Shown piece after piece: positions 36,443 through 45,811 of a stretch of 64,000 nucleotides of DNA (the stretch's first letter is position 1; each line of letters starts with the position of its first letter). Source of the DNA: Phormidesmis priestleyi Ana (GTDB taxonomy: Bacteria > Cyanobacteriota > Cyanobacteriia > Phormidesmidales > Phormidesmidaceae); the NCBI GenBank assembly GCA_001314865.1, contig LJZR01000007.1, positions 62,001 to 126,000 on the forward strand. Direction: 5' to 3'. A model generated the notes under the pieces. It was not told the DNA's origin. It saw only the letters and a list, made by a program, of their open reading frames with translations, and did no database searches. Position numbers and translations under genes: made by a program.

Positions 36443-36712
36443 CTAAAATACCTGGTTCCATTCATAAATGGAATATTCTGTCCAAATTCCGTTTATCCAG
36501 TAGGGATCGCTTTCTACGAGCTGGCGTATGGTGGCTTCGCTATCGGCCTCGTAAGTGCCAAATACTTTTGTATTGTCGGTAGTAGGCCCTAGAGCGGTGA
36601 GCAATCCTTTTTCCTTTTGCTCGGTGAGCCCCTTTAAATGCGCTTCGCGGTAGGGCGATCGCTTCTCTAGCGCATTTTCACAGTAGCTACCCCACATCAC
36701 AAATTTCGCCAT
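36443..36712 (-). CDS. YciI-family protein
   Basis: The product has 89 residues with the ferredoxin-like fold of YCII proteins. MAKFVMWGSYC is followed by a conserved basic/His segment (RSPYREAHLKGLTEQKEKG), then LTALGPTTD, and an ending WTEYSIYEWNQV. Members act in degradation of small aromatic or chlorinated compounds or have unknown roles. No specific substrate can be given. It sits upstream of the repeat region. Confidence 0.85.
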   Translation of the reverse strand: MAKFVMWGSYCENALEKRSPYREAHLKGLTEQKEKGLLTALGPTTDNTKVFGTYEADSEATIRQLVESDPYWINGIWTEYSIYEWNQVF

Positions 36713-36771
36713 GAGATCCTGATTTTTTTGTAAAACTACGCACTCATCAAATCATATTTACCGAGCGATAT

Positions 36772-36814
36772 GATCTCGAACTACAGATCTCGAATTACCG
36801 AATCTCGAACTACA
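36772..36814. repeat. 14-15-bp repeat covering the allA stop codon
   Basis: GATCTCGAACTACA, GATCTCGAATTACC and GAATCTCGAACTACA follow one another. The stop codon of the ureidoglycolate lyase gene (CTA on the plus strand, 36810-36812) lies in the last unit, so the other copies carry duplicated stop-codon sequence. Confidence 0.8.
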
Positions 36815-37316
36815 AAATCTCAAATTCAACCCCGTAGGTTTGCACAAGGTTGCAGGTGGTGTGGTCTACCACATTCGTATCACTCAACTCTAGGTTGTAA
36901 AAGTTAACAGTGTCACCATCAAAATAGGGACCCGCGTGCCAGGTGCCGACTTCTAGCTTGACAAAGCAGCTGCCCGGAATTTTAAACACTTGAATATCTT
37001 CTAGCTGGGGCAAGGCGCTTTCGCTGGGGGGCGCAACGCCCAAAAACCATGTTTTCCCGTCTAAAGCACCCAGGCATTGAGTGCATCCGCTGTGCCTAGT
37101 AATTTGGTGGAACCTTCTGCCGCGCTGCTGGAGCTGCATAATGTAAAACCGAGGCGTGCCGTTTTGTAGCTGTAACTGAGCGTCTTGCTCGTTGAAAGGG
37201 ATGTCGTCGGGCTGGGGATAAATGACCTGGCCGAATCGGCTGAAGGTTTCGGGTGTGATCTCAATGGCTGAGATCGTCTGAGTGGTGGGAGTTGGGGATA
37301 AAAAAGAGCGGCTCAT
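36810..37316 (-). CDS. Ureidoglycolate lyase family protein (AllA)
   Basis: The product has 168 residues (ATG 37316; a GTG 18 bp upstream is possible). Family motifs are the cupin-like block THxCTQ-type TRHSGCTQCLGALDGKTW, FLGVAPP and VGTWHAGPYF. AllA enzymes split ureidoglycolate to glyoxylate and urea in purine breakdown. The gene is divergent from an aminotransferase that can use glyoxylate, so a shared role in glyoxylate metabolism is plausible but unproven. Other allantoin-pathway genes are not in the window, and this family also has members of unknown function in cyanobacteria. Confidence 0.75.
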   Translation of the reverse strand: MSRSFLSPTPTTQTISAIEITPETFSRFGQVIYPQPDDIPFNEQDAQLQLQNGTPRFYIMQLQQRGRRFHQITRHSGCTQCLGALDGKTWFLGVAPPSESALPQLEDIQVFKIPGSCFVKLEVGTWHAGPYFDGDTVNFYNLELSDTNVVDHTTCNLVQTYGVEFEIL

Positions 37317-37438
37317 ATATTTAAAAATAGTCACGAAGTTATAAGAATCGCAGGAAAACTAACCTGCTGGAGCGCTGTATTATTCTAAAGAAAACGGTTA
37401 CTTTTAGCTCACCTTTAAGCTTCTCAAGCAATTGATTT

Positions 37439-38581
37439 ATGGACGACAAACTAATGCTGATGATTCCGGGGCCTACTCCGGTTCCCGAAAAAGTTCTGCT
37501 GGCTATGGCTAAGCACCCGATTGGGCATCGCAGCAGCGAATTTAGTCAGATTATTGCTGAGACAAATGAAAATCTAAAATGGCTTTTTCAGACTAAAAAT
37601 CCGGTGCTGGCGCTGTGCGCTAGTGGTACTGGCACTATTGAGGCGGCGATTGTTAACTTTTTGAGCACGGGCGATCGCGTGATTGTCGGCAGCAACGGCA
37701 AGTTTGGCGATCGCTGGGCCCAAATTGCCAAAGCCTATGGCCTTAATGTGCAAAGCATCACCGCCGAATGGGGCGTTCCGCTTAACCCTGACGATATTGC
37801 TAGCGCGCTCCAGGCCGACGGTGATATCAAAGCGGTCATTGTCACCCACAGCGAAACTTCTACAGGCGTGCTAAATGATTTGGAAGCGATTAATAAAGCC
37901 GTTAAGGAAAACAGTGATGCCTTAATTATTGTCGATGCGGTCACCAGCCTGGGCTCTCACAACATCCCTGTAGATGAGTGGGGTATAGATGTCATCGGTT
38001 CTGGTTCGCAAAAGGGCTTTATGCTACCGCCAGGCATGGGCTTTGTTACTGCTAGCGAGAAGGCTTGGGCAGCATATGAAAAGGCAACGCTACCCAAGTT
38101 TTATTTAGATTTAGGCAAATATCGCAAGGCTGCTGATAAAGCCAGCACGCCCTTTACGCCGCCCGTGAACCTTTACTTTGGCATGAAGGTGGCGCTAGAG
38201 ATGATGAAGGCAGAAGGGTTAGAGAATATTTTTGCGCGGCACACCCGGCACAAGGAAGCGGCTCGCGCTGCCATGAAAGCCATGGGACTACCGCTGTTTG
38301 CCCCAGATACGCATGCCAGCCCAGCGGTGACCTCGGTCGTCCCTGACGGCATAGACGCGGAGAAAATTCGCTCAGTGATGAAAAAGCGCTTTGATATTGC
38401 CCTCGCAGGCGGTCAAGATCATATGAAGGGCAAGATGTTCCGCATGGGGCATTTGGGATTTGTGAGCGATCGCGATATCCTCTGTGCCATCACCGCCCTC
38501 GAAGCCACTCTGCAAGAGTTAGGCTACAAGCCCCCAGCCAGTGGTGTGCTAGCTGCCAGCGAAAGGCTACAAAAAGGATAA
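37439..38581 (+). CDS. Alanine/serine-glyoxylate aminotransferase family protein
   Basis: A class V PLP-dependent aminotransferase of 380 residues. The N-terminus is MLMIPGPTPVPEKVL. The PLP lysine is K192 in GSGSQKGFMLPPG, preceded by the cofactor aspartate D166 in IIVDAVTS. The substrate-binding HRS motif GHRSSEF is present. In cyanobacteria this family includes the enzyme that converts glyoxylate to glycine in photorespiration, often annotated as the small subunit of 'soluble hydrogenase'. It starts 122 bp from the divergent ureidoglycolate lyase gene, so the two may share control. Confidence 0.88.
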   Translation: MDDKLMLMIPGPTPVPEKVLLAMAKHPIGHRSSEFSQIIAETNENLKWLFQTKNPVLALCASGTGTIEAAIVNFLSTGDRVIVGSNGKFGDRWAQIAKAYGLNVQSITAEWGVPLNPDDIASALQADGDIKAVIVTHSETSTGVLNDLEAINKAVKENSDALIIVDAVTSLGSHNIPVDEWGIDVIGSGSQKGFMLPPGMGFVTASEKAWAAYEKATLPKFYLDLGKYRKAADKASTPFTPPVNLYFGMKVALEMMKAEGLENIFARHTRHKEAARAAMKAMGLPLFAPDTHASPAVTSVVPDGIDAEKIRSVMKKRFDIALAGGQDHMKGKMFRMGHLGFVSDRDILCAITALEATLQELGYKPPASGVLAASERLQKG

Positions 38582-38582
38582 G

Positions 38583-38650
38583 CAGTAGGTTCGGAGCAAG
38601 TAGGTTCGGAGCAAGCAGGTTCGGAGCAAGCAGGTTCGGAGCAGGTTTGC
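38583..38650. repeat. 15-bp tandem repeat, about 4 copies, after the aminotransferase gene
   Basis: GTAGGTTCGGAGCAA and GCAGGTTCGGAGCAA units begin a few bases after the stop codon. A second degenerate family (CCCGCTTCTTT...) follows to about 38725. Confidence 0.85.
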
Positions 38651-38819
38651 TGTATCGGCCTGCTTCTTCGGACCCGCTTCTTTATATCCGCTTCTTTCAA
38701 CCCACTTTTTTGGACCCGCTTTTATTGAAACCCCCGTATAGAGACACCCACAAGCTAATCGTTCATAATACTGGGGCTTTTGAATCCGAGCTTTTCCATT
38801 TCTTCGTGTGGCTTAGTTA

Positions 38820-39995
38820 ATGACGCTTGCTAAAGATTTTTCGCTCTCTGCGGTAATCGCTGGATTTATTACCGTGCTCGTAGGCTTCAGCGGCGCGGGC
38901 GTAATTGTATTTAAGGCGGCGCAAGCGTTAGGGGCAACCCCCTCTGAAATTGGCTCGTGGATATGGGCCTTGGGGTGGGGTATGGGGCTCACGAGTGCGA
39001 TATTATCTTGGCGGTACAAAATGCCCGTGGTCACGGCTTGGTCTACGCCGGGAGCGGCTTTGTTGATTCCAGCGGCGGCAGGCATTTCTATGCCGGAAGC
39101 GATTGGGGCTTTTTTAATTTGCGCATTGCTGCTGGCAATTTGCGGGTTTACCGGCTGGTTTGAGCGGGCGATGAACCTAATTCCACTGCCCTTGGCCTCG
39201 GCGATGCTCGCAGGCGTGCTGTTGCAGTTTGGCCTGAGTGTGTTTGTTGCCATGCAAACTCAGCTGGTGATGACGTTTGCAATGTTTCTGTTGTATTTAA
39301 TAATGCGCCATGTGTCGCCGCGCTATGCGGTTTTGGCGCCGCTGGTACTGGGCGTTTTAATTGCGGGCGCACAGGGATTGTTGCAGTTAGATGCCATTCA
39401 GTGGCAGCTCGCTCAGCCTATTTTTACGGTTCCTCAGTTTTCGATTAGGGCGACTATTGGCATCGCGATCCCATTGTTTATTGTCACGATGGCGTCTCAA
39501 AATGTACCGGGCGTGGCGACTATTCGAGCGTTCGGCTACAATACGCCGATTTCTCCTTTAATTGGTTGGACGGGTGTGGCAACAGTGGTGCTGGCGCCTT
39601 TTGGCGCGTTTGCGATTAATCTAGCCGCAATTACAGCCGCGATTTCGATGGGGAGAGAGGCGCATGAAGACCCGGATAAGCGCTATGTGGCGGCGATCGC
39701 AGCGGGTGTTTTTTACATTCTCATCGGCATTTTTGGGGCGACGGTGGGCTCTTTATTTGCGGCGCTACCGAATGAATTAGTCGTGGCGATCGCAGGCTTA
39801 GCCTTACTAGGCACCATCGGCCAAGGTCTTGTTGTTGCCTTAACCGATGAATCAGGCCGCGAAGCCGCGCTGATTACCTTTTTGGTAACCGCCTCTGGGA
39901 TGACCCTGTTTGGCATTAGCTCAGCCTTTTGGGGATTAGCGGCAGGCGGGCTAGCAAGTGGCTTACACCAGATGGCCATCTACAAACTGGATTAG
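38820..39995 (+). CDS. BenE-family benzoate/H+ symporter-like transporter
   Basis: The product has 391 residues with about eleven to twelve hydrophobic spans. The N-terminal half shows VGFSGAGVIVFKAAQALGA and VTAWSTPGAALL, and the second half SQNVPGVATIRAFGYNTP and AFAINLAAITAAISMG, both typical of BenE/NCS2-fold transporters. Benzoate uptake is the described activity, but a cyanobacterial substrate is not known. Its last 33 bp overlap the 3' end of the opposing treS gene. Confidence 0.85.
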   Translation: MTLAKDFSLSAVIAGFITVLVGFSGAGVIVFKAAQALGATPSEIGSWIWALGWGMGLTSAILSWRYKMPVVTAWSTPGAALLIPAAAGISMPEAIGAFLICALLLAICGFTGWFERAMNLIPLPLASAMLAGVLLQFGLSVFVAMQTQLVMTFAMFLLYLIMRHVSPRYAVLAPLVLGVLIAGAQGLLQLDAIQWQLAQPIFTVPQFSIRATIGIAIPLFIVTMASQNVPGVATIRAFGYNTPISPLIGWTGVATVVLAPFGAFAINLAAITAAISMGREAHEDPDKRYVAAIAAGVFYILIGIFGATVGSLFAALPNELVVAIAGLALLGTIGQGLVVALTDESGREAALITFLVTASGMTLFGISSAFWGLAAGGLASGLHQMAIYKLD

Positions 39996-42900
39996 GCGAC
40001 GGAGAGGCACGTCAATCTCATTAGATCCGTGAGTGAGCTTGTAGCCTACGTCATGGATGGTTCGAGAGAGCAGGTAGTCGTTTAAAAGGACTCTAAGCTC
40101 CTGCTGCGTTTTGGGTAAAAAGTTAGCAGTGTGGGCTGTTTTGAGATAGCCCGAAAGAAAGGCCGCGCTGACCCACGCCTCCCAAAACTGCGCCCACTGC
40201 TCAATATGATCGGCCTGCTCAGGGCGAATCGTGCCGCTTTCAATCTCATTTCTAAAGCCGTTGATAGTGGCGTAATGAATCGACTGAAGCATGTAGGCGA
40301 CATCTTGAAGGGGCGATCGCTTAATTCGTCGCTCGCTCACGGTGCGATTATCTTCCCCTTCAAAGTCAATCAAAATAAAATCTTTACCGGTGTAGAGCAC
40401 CTGGCCTAAGTGATAGTCGCCGTGGTAGCGAGTTCTTTCTGCTGTAATTTTACACTCCAGCATTTGGCTAAACCGCTCTAAATACACCTCTTGGTATTCC
40501 AACACGCTACTGGCCAATGGCTTTAGCTCGTCGCTTAGCATCCCATTGGGCGCTTTCAAATCGTCACGGAGATGGCGAAAAACCTGGCCAGTAAGATTGC
40601 GATTGAACTGGTAGATAGATCGCTGATAAAAGCCGCTAAAGGGCTCGGGTGCAAAGGCCGCATCGGTTGGGTCAGCGGTGAGGGCAATATGGAATTCGGC
40701 GGTGCGCTGGCCTAATAGTTTTATATTGGCTAGGTAAGGGCCCATTAAATGAGAAGCTAGGCGTTTTTCTTCGGTGTCTTCATCAAACTCGGCTTGGAGG
40801 GTGAGCAAAGGCTCTAGCACAGGCGGCGATTCGGTCATTTCTGGGAATTCAACCGCTACTTGATCAAAGTAGCTGCGAATGTTGTCCAGCGTATATTCCC
40901 AGGTTCTTTGCGCACCCGGTAAATATTCTTGCAAAACGCCAACTGTGGCAGATCCGCTTTGACTGCGCTGATCGTTTCGCTGATAAGAGAGATACCCTAC
41001 AACATTGTTGAAGTTTTTGAATTGTTGATGTCTGCTCAAAAAGCTGCGGATTTCTAAGTCAGGGTTAATGCCGGGTTCTAGCTTGCGGAAAAACTTCAAA
41101 ATTAGGCTGGTGTTGTTGCCTAGCTCGTCGTCATCGTAAACCACTGAGCTGTTGTTGTAATCACCGGCTAGCGGCACCGCATGGGTAGGCAGGTTGTGGC
41201 TGCTCTCGGGGCGCAGTAGTTGGGCCCGTAGCTTACCAGCTGAGCCTTCGTAGGCACCGCTGCTAATGATGGTCTCTAAAATGGTTTTAAGGAAGTCTGG
41301 ATCGGCGATCGCATCATAGAGTACGCCTTTCTCTACTCGTTCGGCTGCCCGTTCGACGCCCTGCGCCTCTGACATATCTGCCGCTTTTTCTTCTTCGCCA
41401 GAGAGCGCTAGCTGGGCTACGAGCATCGGCGAATTTTCACCTATCAGATGAAGGGCCTCTTCACCCACCGCATAGCTGACAAGCAGCATATAGGTCACCG
41501 GATCGCCCTGTCGATAATCTACCCGCAGGTTCAGCAGACGAGTGTCGCTATCGGGAATGGCCAAAGACTCTGTTAGCTCGGTTGAGCGAATTCTCTCCGG
41601 CTGCCCCTCTAACCAGCTGCGCCGGGTTAAGTAGCTGGTCAACAGTTTTGCGAGCTGCTCTTTGTGCGATGTCGCAAAAATATTTTCCCAGTGATTGAGC
41701 TTGATAGTCGGCAGCTGTGATGGAGAAAGCAACGATATCGAGCTAGGCTTAAGCGAAAACCAGTAAAATGCGTATGGCCCAAGGCTCAGGAAGTAGTTGC
41801 CATCTTCACCCACATTCGGAAATTCAGTGCGGCCAAAAATTTCAACCAGCGTACGAAACCTAAATGCGCTCAGGTGAAGATTGACACCCTGGACAAACCT
41901 GGACAGGTTCGCCACGACCAAAATTTCTTCATCTTCATAGGTGCGCGTAAAGGCCAGCACCTTGCGATTATCAACACTTAGCAGATGAAAGTCTCCCCAA
42001 CCAAATGCCTTGTAGTGCTGGCGGGTCGCAATGAGTCGCTTTGTCCAATTCAGCAGTGAATTTGGAGCGGCGCGCTGCGCTTCTACATTAATGGTGGTGT
42101 AGTGATATTCCGAATCTACAATCAGCGGCAAATACATTTTGTGCGGGTTGGCATGGCTAAAGCCCGCATTGCGATCGGGGCTCCACTGCATAGGGGTGCG
42201 CACACCGTTGCGATCGCCCAAATACACATTGTCGCCCATGCCAATTTCATCGCCGTAGTACAGCACAGGCGTCCCTGGCAGCGACAGCAGCAGCCCGTTT
42301 AGTAGCTCAATTTGCCTGCGATCATTCTCTAGCAAGGGCACTAACCGCCGCCGAATGCCCAAGTTAATCCGCATTTCCTGATCCTGCGCATACACCCGAT
42401 ACATATAGTCTCGATCTTCATCGGTGACCATTTCTAAGGTGAGCTCGTCGTGATTGCGCAAAAACAATCCCCACTGGCAATTCTCAGGAATTGCGGGCGT
42501 CTGCTGCAAAATGTCGATAATTGGAAAGTTGTCCTCCATCCGCAGCGACATAAACAAGCGCGGCATCAGCGGAAAATGGAAGTTCATATGGCACTCATCG
42601 CCATCGCCATAGTAGGCAGCGGCATCTTCAGGCCATTGGTTTGCTTCTGCAAGCAGCATTCGACCCTCATAGCGATCGTCCACATACTTGCGCATTTTTT
42701 TTAAAAACTCATGCGTTTCAGGCAGGTTTTCGCAGCTAGAGCCCTCTCGCTCGTACAGATAGGGCACCGCGTCCATCCGCAGCCCATCTACTCCCATTTC
42801 AAGCCAAAAGTCGAGCACTTCAAACACGGCCTGCTGCACTGCCGGATTGTCGTAGTTAAGATCCGGCTGATGCGAGTAAAATCGGTGCCAAAAATAAGCC

Positions 42901-43385
42901 TTAGCGACCGGGTCCCAAGTCCAGTTTGAGGTTTCAAAATCCTGGAAAATAATTCGAGTGCCTTCGTACTTGTCGGTACTGTCGCTCCACACGTAAAAGT
43001 CGCGCTCGGAGCTACCCGCGGGGGCCATGCGAGCCCGCTGAAACCAGGGATGCTGGTCAGAAGTATGGTTGACAATCAGCTCGATAATGACGCGAATATC
43101 TCGTTGATGAGCGGCGTTTAAAAAGTGCTTAAAGTCTTCAATGGTGCCGTAGATGGGGTTGACTGACTTGTAATCGGAAATATCGTAGCCGTCATCCCGT
43201 AAGGGTGACGGGAAAAAGGGCAGTAACCATAGCGCACTCACGCCTAGCTCTTGCAGATAGTCCAGCTTTTCGGTGAGTCCTTGAAAGTCGCCGATACCGT
43301 CACCATTGCTATCGGCAAAAGCCCGTACGGGCACTTCGTAAATGACGGCGTTTTTGAACCAAAGTGGGCTGTTGTCTAAGGCCAT
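39963..43385 (-). CDS. treS: Trehalose synthase-maltokinase fusion (TreS/Mak)
   Basis: The product has 1140 residues. Residues ~1-560 form a GH13 trehalose synthase that interconverts maltose and trehalose: nucleophile D205 in GLRMDAVPY, acid/base E247 in LLAEANQWP and D313 in LRNHDELT. After a linker, residues ~600-1140 form a maltokinase domain with the kinase-like motif RYHGDYHLGQVLY and the metal site ILIDFEGE (about 988-1015). The fusion would convert trehalose through maltose to maltose 1-phosphate, a substrate of the GlgE route to alpha-glucan, and suggests a role in osmolyte/glycogen balance. The tail overlaps benE on the other strand. Confidence 0.93.
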   Translation of the reverse strand: MALDNSPLWFKNAVIYEVPVRAFADSNGDGIGDFQGLTEKLDYLQELGVSALWLLPFFPSPLRDDGYDISDYKSVNPIYGTIEDFKHFLNAAHQRDIRVIIELIVNHTSDQHPWFQRARMAPAGSSERDFYVWSDSTDKYEGTRIIFQDFETSNWTWDPVAKAYFWHRFYSHQPDLNYDNPAVQQAVFEVLDFWLEMGVDGLRMDAVPYLYEREGSSCENLPETHEFLKKMRKYVDDRYEGRMLLAEANQWPEDAAAYYGDGDECHMNFHFPLMPRLFMSLRMEDNFPIIDILQQTPAIPENCQWGLFLRNHDELTLEMVTDEDRDYMYRVYAQDQEMRINLGIRRRLVPLLENDRRQIELLNGLLLSLPGTPVLYYGDEIGMGDNVYLGDRNGVRTPMQWSPDRNAGFSHANPHKMYLPLIVDSEYHYTTINVEAQRAAPNSLLNWTKRLIATRQHYKAFGWGDFHLLSVDNRKVLAFTRTYEDEEILVVANLSRFVQGVNLHLSAFRFRTLVEIFGRTEFPNVGEDGNYFLSLGPYAFYWFSLKPSSISLLSPSQLPTIKLNHWENIFATSHKEQLAKLLTSYLTRRSWLEGQPERIRSTELTESLAIPDSDTRLLNLRVDYRQGDPVTYMLLVSYAVGEEALHLIGENSPMLVAQLALSGEEEKAADMSEAQGVERAAERVEKGVLYDAIADPDFLKTILETIISSGAYEGSAGKLRAQLLRPESSHNLPTHAVPLAGDYNNSSVVYDDDELGNNTSLILKFFRKLEPGINPDLEIRSFLSRHQQFKNFNNVVGYLSYQRNDQRSQSGSATVGVLQEYLPGAQRTWEYTLDNIRSYFDQVAVEFPEMTESPPVLEPLLTLQAEFDEDTEEKRLASHLMGPYLANIKLLGQRTAEFHIALTADPTDAAFAPEPFSGFYQRSIYQFNRNLTGQVFRHLRDDLKAPNGMLSDELKPLASSVLEYQEVYLERFSQMLECKITAERTRYHGDYHLGQVLYTGKDFILIDFEGEDNRTVSERRIKRSPLQDVAYMLQSIHYATINGFRNEIESGTIRPEQADHIEQWAQFWEAWVSAAFLSGYLKTAHTANFLPKTQQELRVLLNDYLLSRTIHDVGYKLTHGSNEIDVPLRRLIQFVDGHLV

Positions 43386-43684
43386 GTGGGATCAGGTAGG
43401 TGGCTATAGGTGGCTATGGATATTGTTGACGACGGTTTTAATGACGCTGCGAACGAAATACGATTGAATGCAATTAAATGCAATTGACTCAATGTAATTG
43501 ACTCAATGTAATTGACTGAACGTAATTGACTCAAGCAATTGACTGAACGCAATTGACTGAATGCAATTGACTAAAATGCAATCTTTCCAGGTTAGGGCAA
43601 ACTCAGCTGCGATCTGTCTTACAAAAGATAGAAATACCAAAAGGTAGAGTAAAGATAGAGATAGAAAAATAGCAATGCGTTGCC
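43386..43684. other. Repeat-rich gap between the LapA-domain gene and treS
   Basis: This interval of about 300 bp contains the 14-bp repeat array at 43463-43582 and AT-rich flanks. A short open frame on the minus strand that merges with the LapA gene is an artefact of another frame. The promoter of treS should lie in its right part. Confidence 0.65.
43463..43582. repeat. 14-bp tandem array, about 7 copies
   Basis: Units of the type GTAATTGACTCAAT and GCAATTGACTGAAT with slight changes are found upstream of treS and downstream of the LapA-domain gene. The AATTGACT core is kept in all. Confidence 0.88.
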
Positions 43685-43900
43685 CTATCCCCTCTTTTTT
43701 CTGCCTCCAAACAAACTCATTAATAGCGCAGTTCCGGCCATTCCCAACCCTAAAGCAAAGGCCAGCCAAATACCTACTGGGAGCGCGACTGTTTCGGCTC
43801 TAAAAAACGTGATAGAAAGCAAGGTTGCATTCTGAACAGAGAGAATGGCGATCGCGACGACTAATATCGCTGGAATAATTGCCACCAATAGCTTCACCAT
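43685..43900 (-). CDS. LapA-domain (DUF1049) small membrane protein
   Basis: The product has 71 residues. Two hydrophobic spans (LLVAIIPAILVVAIAILSV and VGIWLAFALGLGMAGTALL) flank a short NATLLSITFF segment, matching the LapA/DUF1049 family, and a basic GGRKKRG tail follows. In E. coli relatives take part in lipopolysaccharide assembly or membrane organisation. The role in cyanobacteria is unknown. Confidence 0.8.
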   Translation of the reverse strand: MVKLLVAIIPAILVVAIAILSVQNATLLSITFFRAETVALPVGIWLAFALGLGMAGTALLMSLFGGRKKRG

Positions 43901-43950
43901 TGCCCTAGCGCCTTACTTCAGTAAAATGACTGTTACTAGCATCATAATCG

Positions 43951-44868
43951 CTACAGGCTTAGCTGAGGCGGGTTGGTCTGATCCTGTGTAATTTCCAGAT
44001 AGATATGCTCTAGGCCAACTCGATGGCGAGAAATAGAATCTACCGTGAGGCCCGAAAAACGACTGAGCAATTCAGGTAGTTCAAGCAGCTCGGGTATCCA
44101 AAAAGCCAGGTCGTTGCCGTAGCGGCGAGGCGTAAAGCCATGGGACTTGGCGCGGGCGATCGCCTCATTTTCATCCTGGGTTTCAATCACCACCACTTCA
44201 GCCGCTGGAATGCGTTTGCGCAGGGTTTCTAAGGTGCCTTCAGCAAGGAGTTCGCCTTGCTTGATAATGCCAATGCGATCGCACAATCGCTCTACTTCAT
44301 CGAGCAAATGCGTCGTGAGCAGCACTGTAACGCCCTGCTGCTTAAGCTGGCGAATGAGCTCCCACACTTCGTAGCGGGCCTCAATGTCGAGCCCTGTTGA
44401 AGGCTCATCAAGCACCACCAACTTGGGCTGGTGAATAATGGCCGCCGCTAGGCTCAGCCGTCGTTGCATGCCCCCGCTCAAGTCGCCCACCACATCATTG
44501 GCTCTATCGGCCAAGTTAACCGCTTTTAAGCAGTCATGCACACGATCAGGCAATTCTAGGCGGCTAATGCCGTAAATGCGAGCCAAAAAAGACAGCGTTT
44601 CACGACAAGTCAGGCTCTGATAGAGCAGGTTTTGCTGCGGCATCACTCCCACCAGCAGCTTAGTCGCCGCCGAAACGGGCTGACCCTTGAGCAAAATTTC
44701 ACCGCTGTCTGGCTTTAGCAGGCCGCACAGCATGTTTAGTGCGGTGGTTTTACCGGCACCATTGGGGCCGAGCAGGCCGTAGATTTCGCCGGGGGGTAAG
44801 TGCAGTGATAAATTGTTAAGCGCTTGCCGCTGGCCGAACCGTTTTGAAAGGCTAGAAATTTTGAGCAT
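43951..44868 (-). CDS. ABC transporter ATP-binding protein
   Basis: The start was placed at ATG 44868 (MLKISSLSKRFGQ), giving 305 residues; an ATG 54 bp upstream would add a Pro/Val-rich tail. The ATPase has Walker A LLGPNGAGKTT, signature LSGGMQRR, Walker B LVVLDEPSTGLD and the H-loop TTHLLDEVE, then a C-terminal domain of ~85 residues. It is of the CcmA/NodI/DrrA type that works with ABC-2 membrane subunits for drugs, lipids or polysaccharides. No permease gene is adjacent, so its partner must be encoded elsewhere. Confidence 0.88.
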   Translation of the reverse strand: MLKISSLSKRFGQRQALNNLSLHLPPGEIYGLLGPNGAGKTTALNMLCGLLKPDSGEILLKGQPVSAATKLLVGVMPQQNLLYQSLTCRETLSFLARIYGISRLELPDRVHDCLKAVNLADRANDVVGDLSGGMQRRLSLAAAIIHQPKLVVLDEPSTGLDIEARYEVWELIRQLKQQGVTVLLTTHLLDEVERLCDRIGIIKQGELLAEGTLETLRKRIPAAEVVVIETQDENEAIARAKSHGFTPRRYGNDLAFWIPELLELPELLSRFSGLTVDSISRHRVGLEHIYLEITQDQTNPPQLSL

Positions 44869-45011
44869 AGGGACTACCGGCAAAACAACAGCAGCCGGTC
44901 GGTTAGCGGCTGGCAGTATCATGCCTTGGGTTGGGAGTGGGGTCTGTGATCGGTAGGACAGTTTATCGGCGATCGCCTAGAACGACGGCTGCTCGGCTAG
45001 CTTAGCCGAGT

Positions 45012-45695
45012 CTAAAACTCAATCCCAGCCTGGGCTTTAATGCCTTGCGTTTTGAAGGGATGCTTAATTAAGGTCATTTCGGTCACGAGGTCGGCGCGGT
45101 CAATGACTTCGGGCGGTGCGCCGCGTCCTGTGAGAATGACATGGCTCATTTCGGGCTTTTCATCTAGCCCAGCGAGAACCTGCTCAACTGAAAGATAGCC
45201 GAGCTTGAGCGCGATGTTGACTTCATCGAGTAAAACGGTGCGGTAGTTCGTATCGCGGATATAGGTAAGAGCTTTTTCCCAGGCGGCTTGGGCGGTTTTG
45301 ATATCTCTGTCGCGATCTTGGGTTTCCCAGGTAAAGCCTTCGCCCATGGCATGGAACTGCAATTGATCGGGCCAATGGCTAAGGGCCGCTTTTTCGGCAG
45401 GCTCCCAGCCGCCTTTGATAAATTGCACAATGGCCACATTAAAGCCATGACCGAGCGATCGCAGCACAATTCCCAGTCCGGCAGTTGTTTTGCCCTTGCC
45501 GTTCCCGGTATTGACAACAATCAGTCCTTTTTCAATCTTGCGCTCAGCAAGGCGCTGATCTTGAACTTCTTTGCGCCGCTCCATTTTTCGTTTGTACTGC
45601 GCTTCACTAAGGCCCTTTTGGGTCGCTTCTTCATCTAGCTGAATGGCTGTGTGATCGAGTTCAGTTGGGCTGGGGCTGTTAGGCGAGGTCGTCAT
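45012..45695 (-). CDS. cobO: Cob(I)yrinic acid a,c-diamide adenosyltransferase
   Basis: The 227-residue product has the CobA/CobO P-loop NTGNGKGKTT (residues 63-71) and the family landmarks VAIVQFIKGGWEP, FTWETQDRDRD, LLDEVNIALKLGY and HVILTGRGAP. The enzyme adds the adenosyl ligand to cobalt in (pseudo)cobalamin synthesis. An N-terminal extension of ~55 residues is rich in charged residues (KRKMERRKEVQDQRLAERK). No riboswitch-like leader was recognised. Confidence 0.93.
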   Translation of the reverse strand: MTTSPNSPSPTELDHTAIQLDEEATQKGLSEAQYKRKMERRKEVQDQRLAERKIEKGLIVVNTGNGKGKTTAGLGIVLRSLGHGFNVAIVQFIKGGWEPAEKAALSHWPDQLQFHAMGEGFTWETQDRDRDIKTAQAAWEKALTYIRDTNYRTVLLDEVNIALKLGYLSVEQVLAGLDEKPEMSHVILTGRGAPPEVIDRADLVTEMTLIKHPFKTQGIKAQAGIEF

Positions 45696-45811
45696 GGGTG
45701 CAGAGTATCCAAAAAAAAGGGAAATTAGCGGTGGGCTGAGACTGGTTTGAGATTCTTACGATTGAGCTTTCAGTTCACACTGAGCCTAGATGCGATAATA
45801 CAAGACATGTC

